Assembly (NCBI GenBank): GCA_012295225.1
Contig: WMKK01000003.1
Span: 248,001-312,000, forward strand
Direction of reading: 5' to 3'
DNA from: Ostreococcus mediterraneus
Lineage: Eukaryota; Chlorophyta; Mamiellophyceae; Mamiellales; Bathycoccaceae
Length of the DNA stretch: 64,000 nt
Position 1 is the first letter of the stretch. Every line of letters begins with the position of its first letter. The notes beneath the pieces were generated by a model. It was not told the origin of the DNA and did no database searches. It saw only the letters and a list, made by a program, of their open reading frames with translations. This document shows, in pieces, positions 1-8,101 of the stretch. The position numbers and the translations under genes were made by a program.

Positions 1-204
1 GCGTTCGGTCGTCGAGCGGTCGGCGGCGCGTGGCGCGCGCGGCGTGGGCGTGGGCGTTGGGATTTGTTAAAGCCCTAACGTGCGCCATGCGGCGAGCTTC
101 GGGTGTGGGTCGGCGCGCGACGCGGTGCCTCTGCGGCGCGCGTGCGAGTGATTTCATGGACGCGCGTACTGACGTTTTTGTTCCTTTTCTTTTACCGCAC
201 ACAG

Positions 205-572
205 TTCACCTTCGATGCCATGAACTTCGTACGCAATCCAAGAGCGAGTTGATGCAAGCGCTCAAGGAGTACAAGCAAGAGCTCGCGGCGTTGCGCGTCG
301 CTAAGGTCACCAACGGTGCCCCGGGCAAGTTGAGCAAGATCAAGAGTGTGCGTCTTGCGATTGCGCAAACGTTGACGGTTATCCGTCAAAACCAGCTCAA
401 GTCTTTGCGTGAAGCGTACTCTGGGAGCAAGTACTTGCCGCTCGACCTCCGCACGAAGAAGACGCGCGCGATTCGCCGCGCGTTGACCAAGTCCGAGAAG
501 GGCGCGAAGACTGTTCGCCAAGCGAAGAAGGACGCCGCGTTCCCCCAACGAAAGTACGCCCTCAAGGCGTAA
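205..572 (+). CDS. RPL35: 60S ribosomal protein L35 (uL29), 3' exon
   Basis: Cytosolic large-subunit ribosomal protein of the uL29 family, which sits near the peptide exit tunnel. The reading frame runs CHELRTQSK, then [20 protein letters not shown], then [19 protein letters not shown], and ends [10 protein letters not shown], the family's conserved blocks in order with the correct C-terminus and a TAA at 570-572. The upstream frame is open but unlike L35. The bases before 205 look like an intron end: ACTGAC at 168-173, a pyrimidine tract, then CACACAG ending at 204. The first exon and true start are therefore unresolved. They may lie before the window, or an ATG at 87 with a donor at 142 may be used. 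Identity is secure; only the 5' boundary is uncertain. Confidence 0.85.
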
Positions 573-720
573 TTTCTACATAGAAATGAAATCTTAGTTT
601 GGGTGTCCGGGTTAGCGAGAGAAAGTTTGTAATGAGAAGCAGGTGGTTTCTTTAAAAATATGAAATTAAATGCGCTATGTGTTGCGACTAGTGCGCGTGG
701 AACGAATGAATCAATCAATT

Positions 721-1992
721 TCACGCGGCTTTGCTATCTTCTTCCGTCGTGGCTGGGGCGTTCTTCTTCGCCTCTTCCTCGGCGAATTCCTTCAACAACT
801 CTTCTTGCCGTTTTGACAGGTGGCTCGGCGTAGAAACGCCGAATCGAATGAACAAATCTCCCACGAGTGCGGTGCCGAGGACGGGAAGACCGCGACCACG
901 CAAACGCAGCTGATCACCGTGCTGAGTGGCTTTGCGAACTTTGACCTCAACATCGCCATCGAGCGTTGGGGCTTTCACCGTGCCGCCGAGCGCGGCGGTG
1001 GCAAACGGAATGTCAACGCTCGTCACTAAATCTGGACCTACACGTCGGAATCGCGGATCCATGACGACCTGAACGTTGATATATAAACTTCCGACGCGAC
1101 CACCGACGCCTTTAATGCCTTCCCCAGGTACGCGCAATCGTTGACCGTCCTCGACGCCCTTTGGAATGTCCACCTTGACGTCACGCGCGGCGTGCGTCTC
1201 ACGCTTACCTCGAACACTCATTACAGTTTCAGGAATATTTATCTCGCGATTGACTCCACGCCTAACGTCGTCGAGCGTGATTTGGATGTTCGCTTGAATG
1301 TCTCTCGCACCACCTCTTCCGCCACCAAAGAAATCTTGTAAGACTTCCTCGAAAGGATCAAAGCCTTGGCCGCCTCCGCCTTGGTAAAATCCGCTAAAGC
1401 CACCTTGGCCGCCAAAGTCTTGGAATCCACTGAACCCACCACCAGCTCCTCCTCCACCACCGCTTTCCATGCTCTCATAGTTGGCGTGCCCGACTTGGTC
1501 GTACGTGCTTCGCGTCTTGGCGTCTCGCAATACTTCGTACGCCTTTTGCACTTCTTGGAATCGCTTCTCCGTTTCTTCATCACCTTTGTTCGTGTCGGGG
1601 TGATACTTTTTCGCGAGCGCGTAATATGCCTTTTTTACATCTCCCGCACTCGCGCCTCGGTCGACGCCAAGAATCTCGTAATAGCTTTTATTCCCCGCCG
1701 CGAACGCGGACGCCGAGCTCGAGCGAAAGCCTCTCGCGGCGCCACGCGAACCCTTCGCACGCATATCCACTCTCGACGCCGAGCTCGCCAACACTTCACG
1801 TATTGACCTCACACCCGTCATCGCCGCCATCCCCGCGTTGGCGCCTACTTGGAATCCCCGAGACGTGGTCGACGCCACGCCGCCCGTCGACGCCCGCCTC
1901 GCCAATCCATCCCCGACGACCCACGTCGTTGTCACGCCGTGCACACTCGCCGCCCGCCGCGCGCTTTCAATCACCCGATGTATCATCCGCAT
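721..1992 (-). CDS. DnaJ/Hsp40 co-chaperone without zinc finger, probably organellar
   Basis: J-domain co-chaperone of 423 residues. The first 95 or so residues are rich in Arg, Ala and Ser and resemble an organelle-targeting peptide. The J domain follows at about 103-168 with the HPD motif at 131-133, which activates Hsp70 ATPase. Next comes a Gly/Phe-rich linker (about 177-230) and the two substrate-binding beta domains (DIQANIQITLDDVRRG onward). The four CxxCxGxG zinc repeats of classical type I DnaJ are absent, so the architecture is that of type II (CbpA/DnaJB-like) proteins. Mitochondrial or plastid location is inferred from the N-terminus only. It is divergent from the TACO1-like gene at 2421, and its 3' end converges on RPL35. 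Confidence 0.88.
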   Translation of the reverse strand: MRMIHRVIESARRAASVHGVTTTWVVGDGLARRASTGGVASTTSRGFQVGANAGMAAMTGVRSIREVLASSASRVDMRAKGSRGAARGFRSSSASAFAAGNKSYYEILGVDRGASAGDVKKAYYALAKKYHPDTNKGDEETEKRFQEVQKAYEVLRDAKTRSTYDQVGHANYESMESGGGGGAGGGFSGFQDFGGQGGFSGFYQGGGGQGFDPFEEVLQDFFGGGRGGARDIQANIQITLDDVRRGVNREINIPETVMSVRGKRETHAARDVKVDIPKGVEDGQRLRVPGEGIKGVGGRVGSLYINVQVVMDPRFRRVGPDLVTSVDIPFATAALGGTVKAPTLDGDVEVKVRKATQHGDQLRLRGRGLPVLGTALVGDLFIRFGVSTPSHLSKRQEELLKEFAEEEAKKNAPATTEEDSKAA

Positions 1993-2420
1993 TGGGACCG
2001 CGCAAAACTCCCCCTCTACGCCCCTGACGCCTCACACGCGGTGCGTGTGTGCACAATTAATCAATCGCTCGGTGATGAATGCGCTGGAAACCAATCGAGC
2101 AAAGGGAGATTCGCCGTCGCGTCGCGAATATATTCGCACGCGAGCGGCCGGGCCGTCGTATACAGTCTCGCGCGAGCCGTTCGCGCGCCGTCGTCGCGCG
2201 GTCGTCGTCGTCGTCGTCGTCGTCGTCGCACACTGCGGGCGTGCCGCCGGTGACGCTTTTTTTATGTGCGCTGGGTGACGTAAAACCTGAAGCGCGCGCT
2301 CCAGGCTACGGTACTGCACGACGCGACGCGCCGAGCACGCACGCGCGCGTTCGCACGAGAGCGACGGACGGGGGTTTGCTACGCGCACACGCGTTCGCAC
2401 TCGCATCAACGACGACGACG
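1993..2420. promoter_or_regulatory. Divergent intergenic region with GTC microsatellite
   Basis: Spacer of 428 bp between the start codons of the DnaJ gene (minus) and the TACO1-like gene (plus). It holds an uninterrupted GTC trinucleotide run at about 2201-2229. Open frames cross it by chance (no stops), but nothing in them resembles a protein, so I treat it as shared 5' UTR and promoter. An in-frame upstream ATG at 2079 exists for the TACO1-like gene. Confidence 0.5.
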
Positions 2421-3251
2421 ATGACTTCTTTGGCGCTCAAGTCGCTCGGTTTTAGACACGCCCTGGGCGCGAGCGCGGCGGCGAGAGCGGCGGCGACGAC
2501 GACGACGACGACGCGTACGGTGCACTCGACGACGATCGTGGCTGGGCGTAAGGCGGCAAAGATTGCGGCGACGAAGAATAAGCGCGATGCGGCGATTACA
2601 AAGTTGTACGGACGTTATGGTAAGTTGATTGTGCAGACGGTGAAGTCGGGCGGGTCGGCGGACCCGGTGGCGAACGTGGCGTTGGGTAAGCTCTTAAAGC
2701 AAGCGCAAAACGCCAACGTACCGCGAGACTTGATTGAACGTAACCTTAAAAAGGCGCAAGAGGCAAAAACCGGGGATTACTTTGAATTGACGTACGAAGT
2801 GTACGGCGCGGGCGGGGTCGGCATGGTGTGCGAAGTGTTAACGGATAACGTCAACCGCGCGGCTTCGGAGACGCGCTCAGCCGTGACCAAGGCTGGTGGT
2901 AAAATGGCCGAACCTGGGAGTGTTATGTTCAATTTTAACCGCCGTGGTGTGGTGGTCTTAGATGGCGGTGAAGAAGAAGCCGTGTTTGAAGCCGCCATGG
3001 AAGCAGGCGCCGAAGACATCGTCCCGCGCGACGACGGCGAAAAAGGCTGGAACGTCGTCTGCGAACTCGACGACTTCGCCGGCGTACGCGACGCCCTCGA
3101 AGCCGCAGGCTTCAAAGAAAGCGACTCCACTGGCTTGAAGTGCATCCCAGTGGTTGAAATCGAAACCAGCGACGAAGACGCCGACGTCAACGACAAAATC
3201 ATGGACGCCTTGTTGGATTTAGACGACGTCGACGCCGTCTACACGCAATAA
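2421..3251 (+). CDS. TACO1/YebC-family translational activator, organellar
   Basis: YebC/PmpR/TACO1 family protein of 276 residues. Bacterial members are transcription or ribosome-associated factors; the mitochondrial member TACO1 assists translation of organelle mRNAs. After a short targeting-like leader comes AGRKAAKIAATKNKRDA (the family's usual 'GHSKWANI...KKxxDAKR' region), then GGSADPVANVALGKLLKQA, NVPRDLIERNLKKA, TYEVYGAGGVGMVCEVLTDN, GSVMFNFNRRG and a C-terminal block ending DVDAVYTQ. These are the family's signature segments, at normal length. I chose the ATG at 2421 because it starts a leader of ordinary length; the frame stays open to an ATG at 2079. Organelle targeting is an inference. 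Confidence 0.88.
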   Translation: MTSLALKSLGFRHALGASAAARAAATTTTTTRTVHSTTIVAGRKAAKIAATKNKRDAAITKLYGRYGKLIVQTVKSGGSADPVANVALGKLLKQAQNANVPRDLIERNLKKAQEAKTGDYFELTYEVYGAGGVGMVCEVLTDNVNRAASETRSAVTKAGGKMAEPGSVMFNFNRRGVVVLDGGEEEAVFEAAMEAGAEDIVPRDDGEKGWNVVCELDDFAGVRDALEAAGFKESDSTGLKCIPVVEIETSDEDADVNDKIMDALLDLDDVDAVYTQ

Positions 3252-3542
3252 CCGCCGCGCGCGCGCGTTAATAATAAAACAACCACGTCATTCCTCACGC
3301 ATCTCCATCGCGCATCGCGAATGCCATCCCCGAACGACGCCTCGAGCGCACAAAAAATCACCTTAGGGCACACTGATGATGAGAACGCGTCAATCGGCCG
3401 CCGCGTCACAATCGTCCACGCGTCGTCGTCCACCGGCGCTTTCGCGCGCTCAACCCGCCTCGTGCGCGCGGAAACCCATCGCAAAGACCTCGGTCGTCGG
3501 TCCTCGCCCGTCCTCGCGCCCGTCGTCGTCGTCGCGTAATCA

Positions 3543-5324
3543 ATGTCGACGCTCGATGCGTGCGTCGCGGCGTGCGGCAGCGCGAGCGATGCGACGTGTG
3601 CCACGGACTGCTTCACCACCGCTGGGTGGGAACTCGCCGATGCACCGTTCCTGCCCGCGACGGCGAGCATCATCTTAGGGTGCTGCTTGATTTTGCTCTC
3701 CGCCCTGTTCTCGGGGCTGACGTTGGGATTGATGAGCTTGGATCCGGTGGGGTTGGAAATCATCGCCGAAGGCGGGGACACGGATGAAAGAGAATACGCA
3801 AAGACGATTATTCCGGTGCGCAAGAATGGGAATTTATTGTTGTGTACGCTTTTGCTGGGGAACACCGCGGTGAACTCGCTGATCTCGATTTTAATGGCGA
3901 GCGTGACGACTGGGGTGATTGGTTTGGTGGTGTCGACGTTGAGCATTGTGTGCTTTGGGGAGATTACGCCGCAAGCGTTGTGCTCTAGACATGGGTTGTA
4001 CATTGGCGCAAAGACGATATATGTCATGAAGTTTTTCATTATTTTGATGTTTGTCGTCGCATATCCGATTTCGTTGATTTTGGATCGCATTTTAGGTGTG
4101 GACATTGGTTCGTTTCATTCGCACGAAGAGCTCAAGCACTTGGTGCGGGTGCACGTGGAGAAACCTGAAGGGCAAGAAGAATCTGGGTTAACCTCGCACG
4201 ACGCCACGATTTTGACTGGCGTTTTAGAGTACAAGCACGTGCACGTGCGCGAGGTGATGACGGAATTGGACAAGGTGTACATGATTGAACTCAACACGCG
4301 GTTGTCGTTTTCGGTGTTGATGGATATTTACAAGAGCGGATTTACGCGCATTCCAGTGTACGAGGAACATCGCTCGAACATCGTGGGTGTTTTATTCACC
4401 AAGGATCTAATTTTAATTGACCCTGATGACGAGATAGAATTGAGTGCGCTCTTGGCGTTCCACGGCGGCAAGGATGGTGGATTTTTGCGTTACGTCAGCG
4501 ACGGCACCACTCTCGACAAGGTGTTTTTAGAATTCAAAGCGTGCCGCATGCACATGTTGCTTGCGCATAGCGAAGACACTTCGCCATCGAAGAAGGACAA
4601 TTTGCGTGTCACGGGCATTATCACGCTCGAAGATGTCATTGAAGCCTTGATCAAAGATGAAATCTTGGATGAATCTGACAATTTTGTCGACGTCAACGAT
4701 ACGTCAACGCTCATTGAAAAGCGCGTGAGCTTTCGCGGAGCTGATCCTACGAAATTCATGAGCTTGTTCGAACACAAGATCCACGAAGAGGGGAAATTAT
4801 CAAAGAACGAAGTGAGTGCTATAGTCGCGTTCTTGTCATCCAATGTTCCCGAGTTTAAAAAGCTCGCCAAGTACAACTTGGTGATGCGAAAACTCATCGA
4901 GAATTCCAAAATCGACGGTGGTGAATCCGATTCGAGCGATAGCGAGGATAGCTGCATTGGCACGCCTGGTGTTCATATGGAATCCGAGCACGACGACGAT
5001 TTACTATATCGCGCCGGTGAAGAGGCTGATTTCTTCACCTTGGTGCTCCAAGGATTCGTTAAAGTCTACGCCGGCGCCGAGGACTTTGAGTCTGAATTAG
5101 GTCCTTGGTCGTACATCGGTCAGACGGCATTGATTAAGGAAAAGTACGTTCCGGATTTCCGAGCGTACACAACTAGTCGCACGCGCCTACTACGCATCAC
5201 GCGTTCCGACTACAAGGCGGCTTTGGCGTCGGCGGCTATGAAAGCTATGGGTGCCGGCAAACGCGTCGTGCGTGCTCAAGGCATCGGTGAGTCCGAGTCA
5301 AACTTAGAGGACCCCACCGCATAG
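3543..5324 (+). CDS. CNNM/cyclin-M type DUF21-CBS membrane protein (ion/Mg2+ transport)
   Basis: Membrane protein of 593 residues. A short Cys-rich N-terminus precedes a DUF21 transmembrane module (about 38-190) with GLTLGLMSLD, LLLGNTAVNS and FGEITPQALCSRHGL, the diagnostic loops of CNNM/CorC proteins. A CBS pair follows (VREVMTELDKVYMIE; GFTRIPVYEEHRSNIVGVLF; VTGIITLEDVIEALI). The C-terminal part (FFTLVLQGFVKVYAG ... GPWSYIGQTALI) resembles the cyclic-nucleotide-binding-homology fold of animal CNNM proteins. CNNM relatives are linked to Mg2+ efflux or homeostasis; the exact ion cannot be told from sequence. The start is the first ATG, just downstream of a short intergenic gap. Confidence 0.85.
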   Translation: MSTLDACVAACGSASDATCATDCFTTAGWELADAPFLPATASIILGCCLILLSALFSGLTLGLMSLDPVGLEIIAEGGDTDEREYAKTIIPVRKNGNLLLCTLLLGNTAVNSLISILMASVTTGVIGLVVSTLSIVCFGEITPQALCSRHGLYIGAKTIYVMKFFIILMFVVAYPISLILDRILGVDIGSFHSHEELKHLVRVHVEKPEGQEESGLTSHDATILTGVLEYKHVHVREVMTELDKVYMIELNTRLSFSVLMDIYKSGFTRIPVYEEHRSNIVGVLFTKDLILIDPDDEIELSALLAFHGGKDGGFLRYVSDGTTLDKVFLEFKACRMHMLLAHSEDTSPSKKDNLRVTGIITLEDVIEALIKDEILDESDNFVDVNDTSTLIEKRVSFRGADPTKFMSLFEHKIHEEGKLSKNEVSAIVAFLSSNVPEFKKLAKYNLVMRKLIENSKIDGGESDSSDSEDSCIGTPGVHMESEHDDDLLYRAGEEADFFTLVLQGFVKVYAGAEDFESELGPWSYIGQTALIKEKYVPDFRAYTTSRTRLLRITRSDYKAALASAAMKAMGAGKRVVRAQGIGESESNLEDPTA

Positions 5325-5459
5325 AAGACACGCGATATATAGTTTTTTTAGGCAGCGACGTGCGTTATAAATAAAAATCCTGTGAACTACAAATTTTTAA
5401 AACGCGAGCGAGCGTGCGGCTTTGGTACAACAAAACTAAAAACATTCTCCCTAGTACTA

Positions 5460-6074
5460 CTACTTTAAATCAGACTCATCCATACTAGACTCATCCATGC
5501 TATTTCTTCTTGCTTCAACTTCCTTTTCAAACTTATAAAATGGGTTGGCCCGCGTCTCAAGCTTCTTCTGCTCTGGCGCGTGACTCGGAAATCCAGTAAA
5601 CTCAGCGGCGTCGGAGTCACCCTTCTCGTAATCCGGATGTACCCTCGACGACGCCACTCGTAAAACCCCAGCCCCCCCACACACTTGGCACGTACTCATA
5701 ACTTCTTTCTCACGACCACCGCTCGTTATGGTGGTCTTCACGAGCTTGGCTCCTCCGCACGCGCGACACGTCGTGTCAAAGACTTCGGTGGCGTCAACGA
5801 TCGAACACACATCCACCGTGCTGTCGTCCGCGGCGTCGCACAGTGATTCAGCGTCTTTGCGCACCCGTGGCGATGCGGTGTATGTGATGGGGAGCCCAAA
5901 GGGTTCAACGTCGCCTGCGTCGCGCGGTTGTGAGTGATTAATCAGCCCAAGGCCGCGTGCCCAGCGGCGCGCGAGCAGCGTCGAGCCACGACGATGCGCA
6001 ATGTCGCGCGCGCGCCTAGCCACGTACGTGTGTTCGCGTATCGCGTGCACACGCGTGGCGGCGACGACAAACAT
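5460..6074 (-). CDS. Small DnaJ-type zinc-finger (CxxCxG) protein, probably plastid
   Basis: Protein of 204 residues with two CxxCxG motifs (CRACGG and CQVCGGAG, about residues 103-137), separated as in half of a DnaJ cysteine-rich domain. There is no J domain. Small stand-alone proteins of this kind in plants (BSD2/LQY1-like) act as plastid chaperones or disulfide-handling factors; that role here is only an analogy. The N-terminus is Arg/Ala-rich and could be a targeting peptide. The C-terminus ends in two repeated MDES units. The gene converges with the CNNM-like gene. I do not recognise a specific orthologue. Confidence 0.7.
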   Translation of the reverse strand: MFVVAATRVHAIREHTYVARRARDIAHRRGSTLLARRWARGLGLINHSQPRDAGDVEPFGLPITYTASPRVRKDAESLCDAADDSTVDVCSIVDATEVFDTTCRACGGAKLVKTTITSGGREKEVMSTCQVCGGAGVLRVASSRVHPDYEKGDSDAAEFTGFPSHAPEQKKLETRANPFYKFEKEVEARRNSMDESSMDESDLK

Positions 6075-6151
6075 CGTGCGGTGCGCGAGGACAGGTGCGG
6101 AGAACAGTGAGGCTACGTTTACAGTCTGGAGCTACAACAACAACTTTATTT

Positions 6152-7192
6152 TTACTTTGGAGCGCTGAATGCGCGCTTCGTTTTTTCTGCTTGCGCCTTG
6201 AGCGCGTTCAAAGCGGTAGATTTCGATTTCCCTTTTGTCGTTCGAGGTCGAGCGCGGGTGATTCCGGAGGGCGCGGCGCGCGCGGGCGCGGCGAGCGGGC
6301 GCGCGGGGGACTTGGCCGCGGGACGCCGAAGCGACGCGAGCGGCGGGAGCGGTGGCGGTGGACGCGCAGTCCACGTCTCACCCTCACCTGGAAGTGGTGG
6401 CTCAATCGGTACCTGCGGCGCACCTGCACCTGCGCCTGACGCCTTGGCTTTCGATGACGACGACGGTGGAAGCGTGACTGGCGAACCGTCCTCGTCGTTC
6501 GCCGCCGCCGACTTGCGCTTCTTCAGCACCGGCGCCGACGTCGATGGCAATACGTCAGCGTCGATACCACGATCGTCATCAACTAAACGTTCGCGCACGA
6601 CGCCTGGTAACGCTGCAACGAACGTCTGCCCCGCCGCTCGTCTCGCGGCGTCCGTCGCGCTTCGCGTCTCCTCCGCCCGTATCCACGCCTCCGCCTTCAA
6701 CTTCTCAATCTCCGCCTTGAGCGCCGCATTCTCGCGCTCGAGAGCTTTCACCTGCGCATTGCTACCCCGCCCACCGCTCCCACGCCGCGTGCTCGCCTCG
6801 AGCTCGCCCCCGAGCCTCACCACGAGGTCTCTCGCGCGCTCGAGCTCTCTCGCGCGCTCCGCGTCCGCCCTCGTCGCCTTTTCCAGCGCCGCCTCCGCCT
6901 GCATTCGCCGCAATCGCTCGCTCGTCGCCTCCGCCTTGGCCGCGGCAATTTCTCGCGCGCACTCGCTCGGCATCGCCACCTTGGGCGTCACGTGCGCCTT
7001 GAGCGCGCACGATGCGCTCTCGTACGCGGATTTCAACGTCAGCAAACTCTCTCGCATCTTCGCCCGCATGCGCTCGCTCGCGTCGAGTTTCGCGCGCAAT
7101 TCGCGTGCGTCATCGAGCGTCGCACCCGCGTCGTCGGTTGCAGGCGCGGCGCGCGCCGGGCCTCGGCGCGCGGCGGTGCGACGGGCGGGCAT
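6152..7192 (-). CDS. Coiled-coil protein of unknown function
   Basis: Protein of 346 residues that I do not recognise. Residues about 20-185 are Ala/Arg/Glu-rich with heptad character (LRAKLDASERMRAKMRE; ALERENAALKAEIEKLKAEA), predicting a long coiled coil. After it comes an acidic or Ser/Pro-rich linker with a basic patch (VLKKRKSAAAN, possibly a nuclear signal), then a Pro-rich stretch and a basic C-terminus. The start codon lies only 33 bp from that of the oppositely oriented LHC-like gene, so the two must share a minimal promoter. Coding status is supported by a long open frame with convincing coiled-coil composition, not by homology. Confidence 0.6.
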   Translation of the reverse strand: MPARRTAARRGPARAAPATDDAGATLDDARELRAKLDASERMRAKMRESLLTLKSAYESASCALKAHVTPKVAMPSECAREIAAAKAEATSERLRRMQAEAALEKATRADAERARELERARDLVVRLGGELEASTRRGSGGRGSNAQVKALERENAALKAEIEKLKAEAWIRAEETRSATDAARRAAGQTFVAALPGVVRERLVDDDRGIDADVLPSTSAPVLKKRKSAAANDEDGSPVTLPPSSSSKAKASGAGAGAPQVPIEPPLPGEGETWTARPPPPLPPLASLRRPAAKSPARPLAAPARAAPSGITRARPRTTKGKSKSTALNALKAQAEKTKRAFSAPK

Positions 7193-7225
7193 GCGCGAGC
7201 AGAGGCGTCACTCACTGACGCACCC

Positions 7226-8095
7226 ATGGCGTCGATCGCGACGTTTCGTTTCGCTGGCGCCGCCGCCTCGGCGCGCGACGTGCGAGCGCGCGCGAGTCGG
7301 CGTCAGCGTAAAGCCAAGCGCTCGGCGCCGTCGCCCGGTCAGGGCGCGGATGGTGACGACGACGATGAGGACGGCGAGACCGTGGCTGCGCCGTCGCCAT
7401 CGTCATCGTCAACCGCGGCGTTGGATGACGTCGAAGCGCGCGTGTTCGACCGCGCCAACGTCGTGCGCGTGCCCGCGCCGCTCGATGCGTCCAAGTTCGA
7501 CGCCATCGAGGCGAAGAATAGCGCGCTGAAGCCGGAAACTCGCGCGGCGAGCGATGCAAAGTTTGCCGAGGCGCGACGACGCGAGCGAGAGGATAACAGA
7601 GGCGCGTTCGATAAGGCGCTGAGCGTGGATTCTTTGTTGGTGTTTGGATGCGATGGAGTGTTACCAGAATTGGTGAACGCTCGAGTTGCGATGTTTGGCG
7701 TGCTCACGGGGTTAGTGGTGGAGGTGACGACGGGGAAGAGTTTCGTGGAGCAGTTGGGGTATAACGTTACGCACGGGGTGAGCGAGGCGATCGTTGGCGC
7801 GGTTATCTTGGCGAGTTGCTTGCCGAGTTTCATGGCGGAAGCGGATGATGTGGAAGTGTTTGGTAGTGGAGCGTGTAAGTGGAAGCGAGATTCCACGGCA
7901 CGCGCCGAACGGGGATATTTGGTGGATCCTTTGAACTTGGACGTGCGCACGCTTCCGGGTAAGGACACGGTCATCGGCCGCATTGGATGGGTACCATTCG
8001 TCGAGCTTCTCAACGGTCGCATGGCGATGATTACTATTATAATCTTGTTCCTCGGCGAAGGCTTCGCCGGGCACGCATTCTTTACTCCGCCCTAA
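7226..8095 (+). CDS. LHC-like (ELIP/SEP-type) chlorophyll-binding-motif protein
   Basis: Plastid-targeted protein of 289 residues. A leader of about 40 residues is followed by an acidic/Ser linker, then three membrane-helix candidates. Helix 1 (PELVNARVAMFGVLTGL) and helix 3 (VPFVELLNGRMAMITIIILF) carry the ExxNxRxAM chlorophyll-binding signature of the LHC superfamily. A middle hydrophobic segment (EAIVGAVILASCLPSF) completes an ELIP-like three-helix arrangement. It lacks the longer loops of true antenna proteins, so a photoprotective or assembly role is more likely than light harvesting (inference). The ATG at 7226 gives a normal transit peptide; the open frame extends upstream into the divergent promoter. 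Confidence 0.82.
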   Translation: MASIATFRFAGAAASARDVRARASRRQRKAKRSAPSPGQGADGDDDDEDGETVAAPSPSSSSTAALDDVEARVFDRANVVRVPAPLDASKFDAIEAKNSALKPETRAASDAKFAEARRREREDNRGAFDKALSVDSLLVFGCDGVLPELVNARVAMFGVLTGLVVEVTTGKSFVEQLGYNVTHGVSEAIVGAVILASCLPSFMAEADDVEVFGSGACKWKRDSTARAERGYLVDPLNLDVRTLPGKDTVIGRIGWVPFVELLNGRMAMITIIILFLGEGFAGHAFFTPP

Positions 8096-8101
8096 TAGTG
8101 A

